From contig JAAYRU010000002.1 in assembly GCA_012518615.1 (NCBI GenBank), positions 1 through 64,000 on the forward strand: 64,000 nt of DNA. The letters run 5' to 3'. Source of the DNA: Christensenellaceae bacterium (lineage in GTDB: Bacteria; Bacillota; Clostridia; Christensenellales; Aristaeellaceae). Below the pieces are notes generated by a model. It was not told the origin of the DNA and made no database searches. It saw only the letters and a program-made list of their open reading frames with translations. Made by a program: the position numbers and the translations under genes. Below are positions 54,939 to 63,946 of this stretch, one piece after another. Each line of letters begins with the position of its first letter. Positions within the stretch are counted from its first letter, which is position 1.

Positions 54939-55859
54939 CTAAAGGTTTTTTATTAATTCTAAATATTCATCATAAGTATTTCTTGATGCCTTGTTTACCC
55001 TAGCTGCTCCATAGCAGTGGGGCATACCGGGTTCTATATGTATTTTATAATCAGCCCCCACCTTTTCTAAGTATTGCTTATATATAGGCGCTGCAAAGGC
55101 AAGGCTTTCTTTTTCGCCGTAATACAGGCGAATCTTTCCAGCATTACGGAAATCCCCATGCGCTGTATGTATAAGCCAATGCTCTAACTTTTGTCCGCCT
55201 GAATTTATCTGTCCATACGCTTCCACCCACTCAACAGGTATAAAGGGATCAACTCCCCTGTAGGATTCAAGCTGTTTTCTCTCAAGGCTGTCAGCCGGCA
55301 CATGCCCGGGGGATAATCCTATGGTTAAAGCGGGCATGGGGAGATTTTCTTTGTAGTAGTTATTCCATGAAATAATAGTCATAGCTGCAGTTCCCCCAAA
55401 GGATAGCCCTACAACTGCTATTTTTTCGTGGCTGTATTCTTTTAACATGGCTCTGTAGCTTTCAAAAACCATTTTAAAAGCTTCCGTTACGGGATACTTG
55501 GTTGTGGGAGGGTAGAAAGGATAATATATTTCCGCGTCTACCCGCTTTAAAAGTTTTTTAGCAAGCATAAGCTGGGATTGATAATAGTTATAAACCCCGC
55601 CCCCGCCGCCTATGTATAGTATGGCTCTATTTGGCGTTTGCCCTCTCTTTTTTATACGCAAGCAGTGGTAAGACTCTATCTGCGTGCGTATTTCTTGGTC
55701 TTTATATACAAGACCCCGCCTATCCTTTGGCAAACGAAAAACTTGCTTCTTGTTGTGTTTTTTAGCGTGAGCATAGATATCCTCCGCTTTTTTAGCGGGC
55801 GGACACAAATAGCAAATTAGCCACAATAGCCCCATAATAATTTTGTTGCTGAGCTTCAC
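54939..55859 (-). CDS. Alpha/beta hydrolase, acetyl-esterase type
   Basis: About 306 residues. The HGG-type oxyanion segment is YIGGGGGVYNYY, the nucleophile elbow is VVGLSFGGTAAM, and the catalytic His lies in GMPHCYGAA. An N-terminal hydrophobic stretch (about 7-20, IIMGLLWLICYLCP) may anchor it in the membrane. I chose the GTG at 55859 because AAAGGG lies ten bases upstream. A TTG at 55895 lacks a ribosome site. It is the second esterase in a row after a methyltransferase gene. Confidence 0.8.
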   Translation of the reverse strand: MKLSNKIIMGLLWLICYLCPPAKKAEDIYAHAKKHNKKQVFRLPKDRRGLVYKDQEIRTQIESYHCLRIKKRGQTPNRAILYIGGGGGVYNYYQSQLMLAKKLLKRVDAEIYYPFYPPTTKYPVTEAFKMVFESYRAMLKEYSHEKIAVVGLSFGGTAAMTIISWNNYYKENLPMPALTIGLSPGHVPADSLERKQLESYRGVDPFIPVEWVEAYGQINSGGQKLEHWLIHTAHGDFRNAGKIRLYYGEKESLAFAAPIYKQYLEKVGADYKIHIEPGMPHCYGAARVNKASRNTYDEYLELIKNL

Positions 55860-55904
55860 AGAAAATCTACCCTTTCTTATGGTTTGGTTAACCAAGCAAC
55901 ATAA

Positions 55905-56690
55905 TCATTTTTTCCCGTAAAGAATTGCAGAATGGCTTAGGCTATACAAGGCGGCTTCTTTTTTGCTCATGAACATGCCGTTGGTGGTATCTATAAGTTC
56001 AACACTTTCATAGCCCATAGAATTTAATTTGTCTATAAAAGGCTGCATATCGCCATATTTTCTTTTGGAAAAGATATCGTGTATAGCAAAGCTACCGCCT
56101 TTCTTTAAAACCCTTAGCGTTTCAAGAAGTACATTTTCCATTTTAACGCCTAGAATATTATGGTAAACATAGTTGCTTGTAACGGTATCGAAGCTCTCAT
56201 CGGGGAAATCTAATTTAACGGCATTGCCTTCTCTAAATTCAACATTGCTAACGCCTTCCGCTTTTGCATTTCTTTCACAAAGGCTTTTATTGTAGGAAGC
56301 GTATTCTTTGCCCCAACGGTCAATGCCTATAACTCTAGCTTTCGGGTTATTTTTAGCAACGGCTATGGTTAAAGCGCCGCTGCCGCAGCCTACATCCAGC
56401 GCCAAGCCATTATCCGGAACCTTAACATAGCCGGCAATACCATCAATAACATCTTTAGATAGTTTCCGTTTGCCATTATAAGAAAAAGCGCAGTACATTC
56501 TTGTCATCCAAAGGCAAATTACTGTTAGAACAATGGCGGCTATAAGAAAAACATAGCTCAGTATGGTTTTAACATCTCCATCATTCATAATAGAATTAAC
56601 TAAAATAGTTGCTATATATAGCGCAATGGCTAATATTGCCAATATATAAAGCATACTTTTAGGTACCCAGTTTTTATAATCAGGTTTCAT
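55905..56690 (-). CDS. Membrane-anchored class I SAM methyltransferase
   Basis: About 261 residues. Two N-terminal membrane helices (about 13-35 and 40-62) precede a methyltransferase domain with LDVGCGSGALTIAVAK, VIGIDRWG and the post-motif FDTVTSNYVYHNI. I chose the ATG at 56690, six bases after GAGGTG. A longer GTG start at 56699 lies inside that ribosome site. A membrane-bound methyltransferase suggests a lipid-soluble acceptor. Confidence 0.84.
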   Translation of the reverse strand: MKPDYKNWVPKSMLYILAILAIALYIATILVNSIMNDGDVKTILSYVFLIAAIVLTVICLWMTRMYCAFSYNGKRKLSKDVIDGIAGYVKVPDNGLALDVGCGSGALTIAVAKNNPKARVIGIDRWGKEYASYNKSLCERNAKAEGVSNVEFREGNAVKLDFPDESFDTVTSNYVYHNILGVKMENVLLETLRVLKKGGSFAIHDIFSKRKYGDMQPFIDKLNSMGYESVELIDTTNGMFMSKKEAALYSLSHSAILYGKK

Positions 56691-56712
56691 TTTTATCACC
56701 TCTTATAGTATA

Positions 56713-57357
56713 TTATTGAGGACAGTTAAGCTTATCGCCGACTACCCAAAAATCGCACATATCATCGCCGTTTGCCAATGTGCAATTTCTAATTAGTCTT
56801 CCCTTTACGGCTGCGAAGGTTTTATAATCCAAATCACAAAATAGATGAGTTAAATCTTCCATGTTGTTATCTTTAAAGAATTTCGCAATCGGGCATTTAG
56901 TAAAATAGTAATAACAGCCGTCTTTGTGCTTGTCCTCAAAATTAAATTCCCAAGTTTCAGGGTGTTTATCCCTGTGCTTATCAGCCCAAGCAGAATTTCT
57001 AAGTATTCTGTTTTTAAATTTATTCATGTCGCTTTCCTTATTAAGGTCAATCCTATTTAGCTTTTTAACAAGCGGAGAGTTAAATATACTGAATATACTC
57101 TCCATCATTTCTTCAAGCGTTTTTTTGGTAAAAATTTCTCTATTACCGGTTAAAAAAGAAACGAAAAGCAATGAAAAATATATGTTTGATGACATGGGAT
57201 TGTTAGAGCCGATATCATCGGCTTTATTCAACAGGCGTTTATATTCCGCTTTAGCGTTTCTGAATATAAGCCTTTTTGTTTTTTTGTCATAATGCTTTTT
57301 CAAATATTTATTGATAAGCGGTTTTAACATTATCCAGTAAATAGATTTATATTTCAT
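56713..57357 (-). CDS. L-2-amino-thiazoline-4-carboxylate hydrolase-like protein
   Basis: A 214-residue protein matching the ATC-hydrolase family. The C-terminal part has CPIAKFFKDNN, LTHLFCDLDYKTFAAVKG and CTLANGDDMCDFW, typical cysteine-containing family segments. Characterised members open the thiazoline ring of L-2-amino-thiazoline-4-carboxylic acid on the way to cysteine. Most homologues in Clostridia are untested, and the name may not describe the true reaction. AAGGAAGAG precedes the ATG. It lies between two methyltransferase genes. Confidence 0.78.
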   Translation of the reverse strand: MKYKSIYWIMLKPLINKYLKKHYDKKTKRLIFRNAKAEYKRLLNKADDIGSNNPMSSNIYFSLLFVSFLTGNREIFTKKTLEEMMESIFSIFNSPLVKKLNRIDLNKESDMNKFKNRILRNSAWADKHRDKHPETWEFNFEDKHKDGCYYYFTKCPIAKFFKDNNMEDLTHLFCDLDYKTFAAVKGRLIRNCTLANGDDMCDFWVVGDKLNCPQ

Positions 57358-57389
57358 TTCTCTTCCTTATACTTGCTTGTCATTAAAGA

Positions 57390-58007
57390 CTAATTTTTAT
57401 CAATCACCACAACCAGGCAGGGGATAAAGCCGTCTACCTCTATATAATTTGCACATGTATAGCCGGCATCAATTATAAACTGCCTATATGTTGAAAAGCT
57501 GAATGTTTCCTTAAAACATGAGCCGATTTTTCCTACCGCTTTTACAAACTTGTTTTCCTTGTTGTCGGATTTTTTATTTATATATGTAGGGATAATTATT
57601 TTGCCGCCGGGTTTACAGACCCTATAAAGCTCTTTTAAGGCTTGGTGAGGGTCATCTAATAGATGGAGAACATTAGCCGCAATTACTTTATCAAAGCTGG
57701 CATCGTTAAAGCTTAAGTTTATGATGTCTTCAACCATAAAGCGAATATTGTTATGGCTTTTACACTTGGCTTGAGTTTTTTCTACCATGTTTTTTGAAAA
57801 ATCCGTGGCGATTATATTTTTACACTTAGGTGCAATTACTCTGGTTAGCATACCTGTGCCGCAGGCGCATTCAAGCACGGTATCGGTAGAGCTGAAAAGC
57901 GGCTCTATTTCTTTACATAGGGTTTTATGCGTTTTAGCGTTTATTATATTAACAAACACATCATACACAACTGCCACTCTATCCCAGAATACTGCTTCGT
58001 TTTTCAT
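57390..58007 (-). CDS. Class I SAM-dependent methyltransferase
   Basis: A 205-residue UbiE-like methyltransferase. The SAM loop is LECACGTGMLTRVIAP, followed by IIATDFSKNMVEK and the post-motif FDKVIAANVLHLLDDP. TGGAGG precedes the ATG. It is the first methyltransferase after the ABC transporter pair, 20 bases downstream. Confidence 0.86.
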   Translation of the reverse strand: MKNEAVFWDRVAVVYDVFVNIINAKTHKTLCKEIEPLFSSTDTVLECACGTGMLTRVIAPKCKNIIATDFSKNMVEKTQAKCKSHNNIRFMVEDIINLSFNDASFDKVIAANVLHLLDDPHQALKELYRVCKPGGKIIIPTYINKKSDNKENKFVKAVGKIGSCFKETFSFSTYRQFIIDAGYTCANYIEVDGFIPCLVVVIDKN

Positions 58008-58026
58008 TTATCCTCCATATATATGG

Positions 58027-59769
58027 CTATATGCTCCAATCCGCGCCTTCTGCCTGCAGTTCCCTCATGCGCTTAAATACGCTGCCTTCTTTAGCGCAAA
58101 GTTCATAAGGGCTGCCCGCTTCCGCTACTTTGCCATCTACAAGTACAACAATTTTATCTGCCGCTTCTACGGTACGCATACGGTGCGCTATAACTAATAC
58201 CGTTTTACCTTTAAGCAGGCGTGACAAGGCGCCCTGTACCTTGGTTTCGTTTTCTACATCAAGCGAAGCTGTGGCTTCATCAAGCAGCACTATAGGAGCG
58301 TCCTTAAGCAGTGCGCGTGCAATTGAAATGCGCTGGCGCTCACCGCCTGAAAGCCTAGCGCCGTTTTCTCCAATGGGCGTTTGGTAACCATTAGGCATTT
58401 TGCTAACAAATTCATCACAGTTGGCAGCTGCAGCGGCTTTTAGCACCTCTTCATCGCAAGCTCCATGCTTACCAAGGCGGATATTTTCCATAACAGTATC
58501 GTCAAACAACACCACATCTTGGAAAACCATAGAATAATCGCTAAGCAGTACTTCAGGTTCAATAGTTGAAATATCAACACCGCCAACCTCTATAGCGCCG
58601 CCATCTATATCCCATAGCCTTGCCGCTAGGCGCGCACAGGTACTTTTTCCGGAGCCTGATGGACCTACCAGCGCTGTTACTTCGCCTTCCTTAGCGGTGA
58701 AGCTAACATTGTTTAATACCTGCTCGCTATCATAAGCAAAGCTTACATTGTTAAACACAATATCATAGTTTGAAGGCTCAAACACTTCTTTTCCCTCAGC
58801 AATAGGGGTTTCGTGTATTTCCACTAGGCGGTTTGCAGATACCTCCGAAACAAATATTTCGGCTATAAGCGCTAAGCTTTGGTCAAAGGGCGCATATATG
58901 CGTGATATTACCATCAAAAATGTGAAAAGCAGCATAAAGTCTATAGAGCCTGAAAGTATAAGCTTTGCGCCGACGAGTATTGTTGTGGCTACGCCAAGTC
59001 GCATGATAACGCTTGCGGCGTTTACAAAAAGCCCAACGGCAAGCTCACTTTGGCGCATTATGGCTTCATGGTTATCTACCTTGGCATTTAAATTATCAAG
59101 AAAAAGCTCTTCTTGGTTGGTTGCACGGATTTCCCGCATGTTTTCAAGCGTTTCCTGTATGCCGTCCGATACCGTTACAGCAGCAGTCTTTACCTTTTCA
59201 GACATGCGCCTTGAAATTTTACGGCTTCCAAACAAAAGTATAAAAGCAACAGGTACGCCCCAAAGGCAGGCAACAGCAAGCCGCCAATCCCTTATAAAAA
59301 GGATAACAGCAATTATCGCTGTAGAAACAAAAGCGCCGTATAGATAGCTTAAAACATGCGACCACACATGCTCCAGCCTGTTTACATCGCCCATAATTGT
59401 TTCAGTTAAGTCGGCAAGGTCGCGCTTGCCAAAATAGCCAAGAGGCAGTTTACGCAAACGCTCTGCAAGGCTTATACGCACATCTTTTACAGCGCCGTAC
59501 ACTAAACTGTATGTTGCCCAGTATTGTTTTGAATGGGTATAGTAAGAAACGATTATAAACCCTATAACAAGCGCAACAAAAGGTAGGGCGCTTGGCAAGG
59601 CTGCGCCATTTATTAGAGTATCGATAAACCGCTGCATTACAAGATAGAGTATGCCTATCCCACTCATTACAACAAGGTTTACAATAATAGTCCAAACAGT
59701 ACCTTTTTTTATGTTTTCAACGCCCATATCGGATAGGGCGTATTTACGCTTAAACTTATCTCCAAACAT
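58027..59769 (-). CDS. ABC transporter, fused membrane and ATPase domains (subunit 2)
   Basis: A 580-residue half-transporter with about six membrane helices (to about residue 310) and one ATPase domain: Walker A GPSGSGKST, signature LSGGERQRISIARAL, Walker B IVLLDEATASLD and H-loop VIAHRMRT. It starts directly at the end of the stop codon of subunit 1, so the pair must form a heterodimer. The type resembles YbtPQ/IrtAB siderophore transporters and related ABC pairs. The direction of transport cannot be read from the sequence alone. Confidence 0.87.
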   Translation of the reverse strand: MFGDKFKRKYALSDMGVENIKKGTVWTIIVNLVVMSGIGILYLVMQRFIDTLINGAALPSALPFVALVIGFIIVSYYTHSKQYWATYSLVYGAVKDVRISLAERLRKLPLGYFGKRDLADLTETIMGDVNRLEHVWSHVLSYLYGAFVSTAIIAVILFIRDWRLAVACLWGVPVAFILLFGSRKISRRMSEKVKTAAVTVSDGIQETLENMREIRATNQEELFLDNLNAKVDNHEAIMRQSELAVGLFVNAASVIMRLGVATTILVGAKLILSGSIDFMLLFTFLMVISRIYAPFDQSLALIAEIFVSEVSANRLVEIHETPIAEGKEVFEPSNYDIVFNNVSFAYDSEQVLNNVSFTAKEGEVTALVGPSGSGKSTCARLAARLWDIDGGAIEVGGVDISTIEPEVLLSDYSMVFQDVVLFDDTVMENIRLGKHGACDEEVLKAAAAANCDEFVSKMPNGYQTPIGENGARLSGGERQRISIARALLKDAPIVLLDEATASLDVENETKVQGALSRLLKGKTVLVIAHRMRTVEAADKIVVLVDGKVAEAGSPYELCAKEGSVFKRMRELQAEGADWSI

Positions 59770-61584
59770 TTAATTCACCTCTTTTTCGGTTGAAATGCGC
59801 CATTGCACAGCTTGGTTATAGTCAGCCCACATGTTCGCATATAGTTTGCCCGCTTCCTTAAGCTGCTCATGCGTGCCTTCTTCAACCACATGTCCGTTAT
59901 CCAGCACTATTATTTTGTCTGCGTCAACAACAGTTGAAAGCCTATGCGCTATCATAAGCACTGTGCGGTTTTTTGTAAGCGTAGCGAAGGCTTTTTGGAT
60001 GAGCACTTCGTTTTCGGGGTCTGCAAAGGCTGTCGCTTCATCAAGCACAATTATTGGCGCATCTTTTAGTATGGCGCGGGCAAGCGCAACGCGCTGCTGC
60101 TCCCCGCCGGATAGGTAAGTGCCTTCCGTGCCTATAAGCGTATCCATACCATTTGGGAGCTTAGCAATAATATCATTACATTGTGCGGCTGCAAGAGCGG
60201 CTTCTACCTGTTCCTTAGTGGCATTTGGCTTTGCGGCACGCACATTATCAAAAATGGAAGCTTTAAACAGGCGGTTGTTTTGGAACACAAAGGCTACTTG
60301 GTCCATGAGCACATGCGGATTCATATCCTTTACATCTACGCCGCCTACTTCTACAGTGCCTAAAGTAGTATCCCAAAACCTTGGGATAAGGCTTGCAGCT
60401 GTAGTCTTGCCACCGCCGGAAGGTCCTACAAGCGCTACCGTTTGCCCGGGTTCCACCTTAAATGAAACATTTTCAAGCGCAGGGAAATCCGCACCTTGGT
60501 AGGTGAAACTTACATCCTTAAACTCTATGCTGTTATCCTTGGGCATTTTAAATGTTGATGCAACTTTTAGCGTGGGGGCGTTCATTACCTGCTCAATACG
60601 ATTAAGCGCAGTTTCCGCTAACATAAGACCGCTGGAAGCAAACATTACTTTGGCAAGCGCTGTTGATACTATTGCCGAAAACACTGCATAGAAAGCAAAG
60701 TTGGTTACAAATTGAGCGAAGTTGCCGCCAGCAAGCGCGCTAGGCGCCAAAAAAAGCGCAACAGGTATTAAAAATACGAAAGCGCTATCTGTAAATGTAA
60801 GGTTAATAGATTGCGGTTTTCTGCAAACAGCGCCCTGAAAGTGTTCGGCTTTATCGCTATAATCTTCAATAGCCTGCTTAAATGCCCTGAAGGAATACAC
60901 GGTTTGCTGAAACACCTTTACCACGGGAATGCCCCGTACATATTCAGTGCCTGCCTTGCTCATATTATCCTGAGCGGCTTGGTATTCCGCTATAAACTTT
61001 GCACTTTTACCGCTCATCATTGAAAACATAGCGATGATTGAAATTACCGCCGCAAGCAGGCAGGCGGCGCCCATACGCCAGTCAAACACAAGCATTAAAA
61101 CCAGCATGGCGATGAACATTACTATCGTACCCACAACATCAGCAAGATTGTGTGCAATAAGGATTTCTGTATCTGCCGCCGCTCCATCTAAACGGTTGCG
61201 CAGAAGTCCCGTTGCATTGCTATCAAAAAAGCCAAGGGGGGCTTTCATAAGGTGTGCCATTCCATTTTTGCGTATGTTTGCTGCCGTACGGAAAGCCGCA
61301 AGGTGCGTACACATAAGTCCGGCAAAGTAAACCAAAATACCCCCTACGGCAAAGGCAAACGCTAGCCAGCCGTATGTGCTAATTCCCGTAGCCTGCGTCC
61401 AGTTTGGGGCAACGGCTATTAAATCCCTCATAGCAAGCCAAATGCATATGTAGGGCGCCATACCTAAAACCATAGACACCGCTGAAAGCGCAAGCCCTAT
61501 GTAGAAAAGCCCTTTATAATTTTCAGCGTATTGCAATAGCCTTGACACAGGCGACTGCTTCTTTTCTTTTTTCAAATCTTTCAT
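59770..61584 (-). CDS. ABC transporter, fused membrane and ATPase domains (subunit 1)
   Basis: A 604-residue half-transporter. The ATPase has Walker A GPSGGGKTT, signature LSGGEQQRVALARAI and Walker B IIVLDEATAFADPENE. This AFADPENE D-loop is found in YbtP/YbtQ and IrtA/IrtB-type importers, which is why I prefer an iron or metallophore role. The ATG at 61584 touches its AAGGAG, and a TTG nine bases downstream (61575) has better spacing, so the first three residues are uncertain. It follows the FeoC-like gene by 27 bases. Confidence 0.87.
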   Translation of the reverse strand: MKDLKKEKKQSPVSRLLQYAENYKGLFYIGLALSAVSMVLGMAPYICIWLAMRDLIAVAPNWTQATGISTYGWLAFAFAVGGILVYFAGLMCTHLAAFRTAANIRKNGMAHLMKAPLGFFDSNATGLLRNRLDGAAADTEILIAHNLADVVGTIVMFIAMLVLMLVFDWRMGAACLLAAVISIIAMFSMMSGKSAKFIAEYQAAQDNMSKAGTEYVRGIPVVKVFQQTVYSFRAFKQAIEDYSDKAEHFQGAVCRKPQSINLTFTDSAFVFLIPVALFLAPSALAGGNFAQFVTNFAFYAVFSAIVSTALAKVMFASSGLMLAETALNRIEQVMNAPTLKVASTFKMPKDNSIEFKDVSFTYQGADFPALENVSFKVEPGQTVALVGPSGGGKTTAASLIPRFWDTTLGTVEVGGVDVKDMNPHVLMDQVAFVFQNNRLFKASIFDNVRAAKPNATKEQVEAALAAAQCNDIIAKLPNGMDTLIGTEGTYLSGGEQQRVALARAILKDAPIIVLDEATAFADPENEVLIQKAFATLTKNRTVLMIAHRLSTVVDADKIIVLDNGHVVEEGTHEQLKEAGKLYANMWADYNQAVQWRISTEKEVN

Positions 61585-61611
61585 CTCCTTATTGTTCGTA
61601 TAAGAACAAAA

Positions 61612-61887
61612 TTACTTAATTTCGATTTTATCCTTTATCTCCCACAAAACAGGCACCATTACAGAAGGTTGCTTTGCAGCGCAAGCCTTACATCCGGCGC
61701 AAGCTTTACAGCTGCCTGAACAAGCAGTATTCTCCGCTCCCATAACTATTTGCGAAAGCAAGCCTTTTCTATGTAAGTACTCGATATAGCTTTGCAGCGT
61801 TTCAGGCGATATGCCACGCTGCTCGGATAATTCGTATTGAGTAAAAGTTTTACCGCTATTCAGCAGTTGTATAAGTTTTTCAAACAT
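61612..61887 (-). CDS. FeoC-like Cys-rich winged-helix protein
   Basis: A 91-residue protein. A winged helix-turn-helix (about 1-50, YELSEQRGISPETLQSYIEYL) is followed by a dense cysteine cluster, CSGSCKACAGCKAC (Cys56, 60, 63, 66, 69). FeoC proteins pair a winged helix with about four cysteines that bind an iron-sulfur cluster and protect FeoB. Here there are five, in C-x3-C-x2-C-x2-C-x2-C spacing. AAGGAG precedes the ATG. It lies 19 bases after feoB. Confidence 0.75.
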   Translation of the reverse strand: MFEKLIQLLNSGKTFTQYELSEQRGISPETLQSYIEYLHRKGLLSQIVMGAENTACSGSCKACAGCKACAAKQPSVMVPVLWEIKDKIEIK

Positions 61888-61906
61888 AGCTGTTCTCCTT
61901 ATAAAA

Positions 61907-63946
61907 TCACAGGAAAAGACCCGAGATATGGTAAACCAAAAAAGCCAGTAGAAGTGAAGTAATAAAATAATATCCTAAAATACGCAGAGTCCATTTTAGA
62001 GATCTGGTCTCTTGGTATGTAGAGGTAATAGCCATAAGACAAGGCGCATTGAATGTTACAGCAAATATGAAAGCTAAGGCTGCAGGCTGCGTAAGCGATG
62101 TAAGAAGCACGCTGCCTAAACCTGAGGCAACCTGCCCACCTGAAGCAACCGTTGCTGAAAACAGGGTATCAGCGCCCAGATATAAAGAACCCAATACGCC
62201 AAGAGCCGCTTCTTTGCTAACCATAGAGGCAAAGTAGGCAAGGAAAGTCTGCCAAGTAAAGCCCAATACCTTTGTTACAGGCTCAATAGCTTTGCCGAAG
62301 CGGTATAATAGAGTTTGCTCTTGGTTGCCTGAAGCACTGTAAGTAAGCAACCAGAAAACTAAAGAAACGACGAAAATTATCCTAAGCGCCCTAGATAGAA
62401 TATCCCATGTTCTAACAAATATTGAGCGTAAAAGCGCTTTCCAGCGCGGTCTATGATAGGGTGGAAGCTCCATAATAAGCCCGGCTCGGTCTTCCTCGCG
62501 GACTAATTTTCTCCCAAAAACCTTTGCCGTTATAAGCATATGCAGACCTGCGACAATAAAAATGGCTACAATAATAAGCGGCGCCCACGCCCCAAAGAAA
62601 AGAGAAGAAATAACAGGAACTATTGCCCAAGTAGCAGCGCAAGGCACCACCCAAGCCAGAGCAATAGTAAGCACCTTTTGCCCCCAAGAATCAATAACGC
62701 GGGTTCCGGCAGCTCCGCCGATGGTGCAACCGAAGCTTACCACCAGCGGCATAACAGCCTTGCCTTGAAGTCCCAGCCTTGCCATTGCGCTATCAAAAAC
62801 ATAAGAAACCCTAGCCATGTAACCTACTTCTTCTAAAAACCCGAATACAAGGTTTACCCCGAAAACGAAGCCTATCATAGCAACGGCAAAATATAAGGTG
62901 TTAAGCACAACTTGGTTAATAAAATTAATAAGCATTTGCGGTGCGCTTATAACAGTCAAGGCATTTGCAATCGGCTCCCCAAGTTTTGGTATCATGCTAC
63001 CAGCAAGCATTATAGGCGTTGCGGGAATAAATGAAGTGATAAGCCCTAATAGTATTATTAAAACAGCAAGCGGCTTGCCCCATCTTTGGTGAGTTGCTAT
63101 TTTATCAAACTTTGAAAGGAGTTTTTTCTCTTTCTTTTGCACAACAGCGCCTTCAAGCAGTTCATCTATCCACTTAAATTTACAGCCCGCTGTTTCTAAA
63201 GCGCCGTTTTGTACAGAGGATAACACCGTCTGTACTTCTTTATACGCTTCAAACGACAAGGTTTTATGCGCCTTTTCTAAAATAGCGGTATCGCCTTCTA
63301 TAAGTTTAGCGCTAAGCCAATCTGCGGAAAAATTGTCAATGCCTTCTTTTGGCATAAGGTTTAAAAGCTTTTCGTAACTTCCATCTTGAATGCCGCGATA
63401 CTTGGCAAACAAGGAATCGCTGTTTATTATGCTTTTTTCTTTAAAAGCTCTATCAATAGCTTTATAAAAGGCATCGTAATGCTTTGTATCTGCCGCCACA
63501 AAGGGAACTACAGGTATTCCAAGCCTTTCTTCGATTTTGGCGGCATCTATTGTTTTGCCTTGGGAATTTGCTATATCCATAAGGTTTAATAAAAGCACAG
63601 CAGGGCAATTAATACCCGCATAATCCGCCAGCATAAAAAGGCTTCTTGAAAGCTGAGAAGAGTCTGCCAATATGCATACAACATCAGCTTCGCCTGAGGC
63701 AATATAATCCCGAGTGATGATTTCCTCCTCCGAATTAGCAGATAGGCTGTAAGTTCCCGGCAGGTCTGTTACACGGTAGCGAATGCCGTTTCTATCAAAA
63801 TGCCCTTCTTTTTTCTCCACCGTTTTCCCGGGCCAGTTTCCTACCCGCTGGCGCGCCCCTGTTAAACCGTTAAACAGGGTAGATTTACCCGAGTTGGGCT
63901 GCCCCAATAGTGCTATTGTTATCCGGTTAGAACTAACTGATGTCAT
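61907..63946 (-). CDS. feoB: Ferrous iron transporter FeoB
   Basis: A 679-residue iron(II) transporter. The N-terminal G domain shows GQPNSGKST (G1, about residue 14), DLPGTYSL (G3) and LNLMD (G4). A helical spacer and about eight membrane helices with two Gate motifs follow (FGVNLVFGFLEEVGYMARV and VSFGCTIGG). The C-terminal half ends near residue 679, a normal length. GGAGG precedes the ATG, which overlaps the stop of the preceding feoA as ATGA. Confidence 0.95.
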   Translation of the reverse strand: MTSVSSNRITIALLGQPNSGKSTLFNGLTGARQRVGNWPGKTVEKKEGHFDRNGIRYRVTDLPGTYSLSANSEEEIITRDYIASGEADVVCILADSSQLSRSLFMLADYAGINCPAVLLLNLMDIANSQGKTIDAAKIEERLGIPVVPFVAADTKHYDAFYKAIDRAFKEKSIINSDSLFAKYRGIQDGSYEKLLNLMPKEGIDNFSADWLSAKLIEGDTAILEKAHKTLSFEAYKEVQTVLSSVQNGALETAGCKFKWIDELLEGAVVQKKEKKLLSKFDKIATHQRWGKPLAVLIILLGLITSFIPATPIMLAGSMIPKLGEPIANALTVISAPQMLINFINQVVLNTLYFAVAMIGFVFGVNLVFGFLEEVGYMARVSYVFDSAMARLGLQGKAVMPLVVSFGCTIGGAAGTRVIDSWGQKVLTIALAWVVPCAATWAIVPVISSLFFGAWAPLIIVAIFIVAGLHMLITAKVFGRKLVREEDRAGLIMELPPYHRPRWKALLRSIFVRTWDILSRALRIIFVVSLVFWLLTYSASGNQEQTLLYRFGKAIEPVTKVLGFTWQTFLAYFASMVSKEAALGVLGSLYLGADTLFSATVASGGQVASGLGSVLLTSLTQPAALAFIFAVTFNAPCLMAITSTYQETRSLKWTLRILGYYFITSLLLAFLVYHISGLFL

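Noticed and set aside
49318..63946. A peptide or polyketide siderophore gene cluster
   Set aside because: No synthase, carrier or condensation domain is encoded in the window. Only tailoring-type enzymes and transport are seen.
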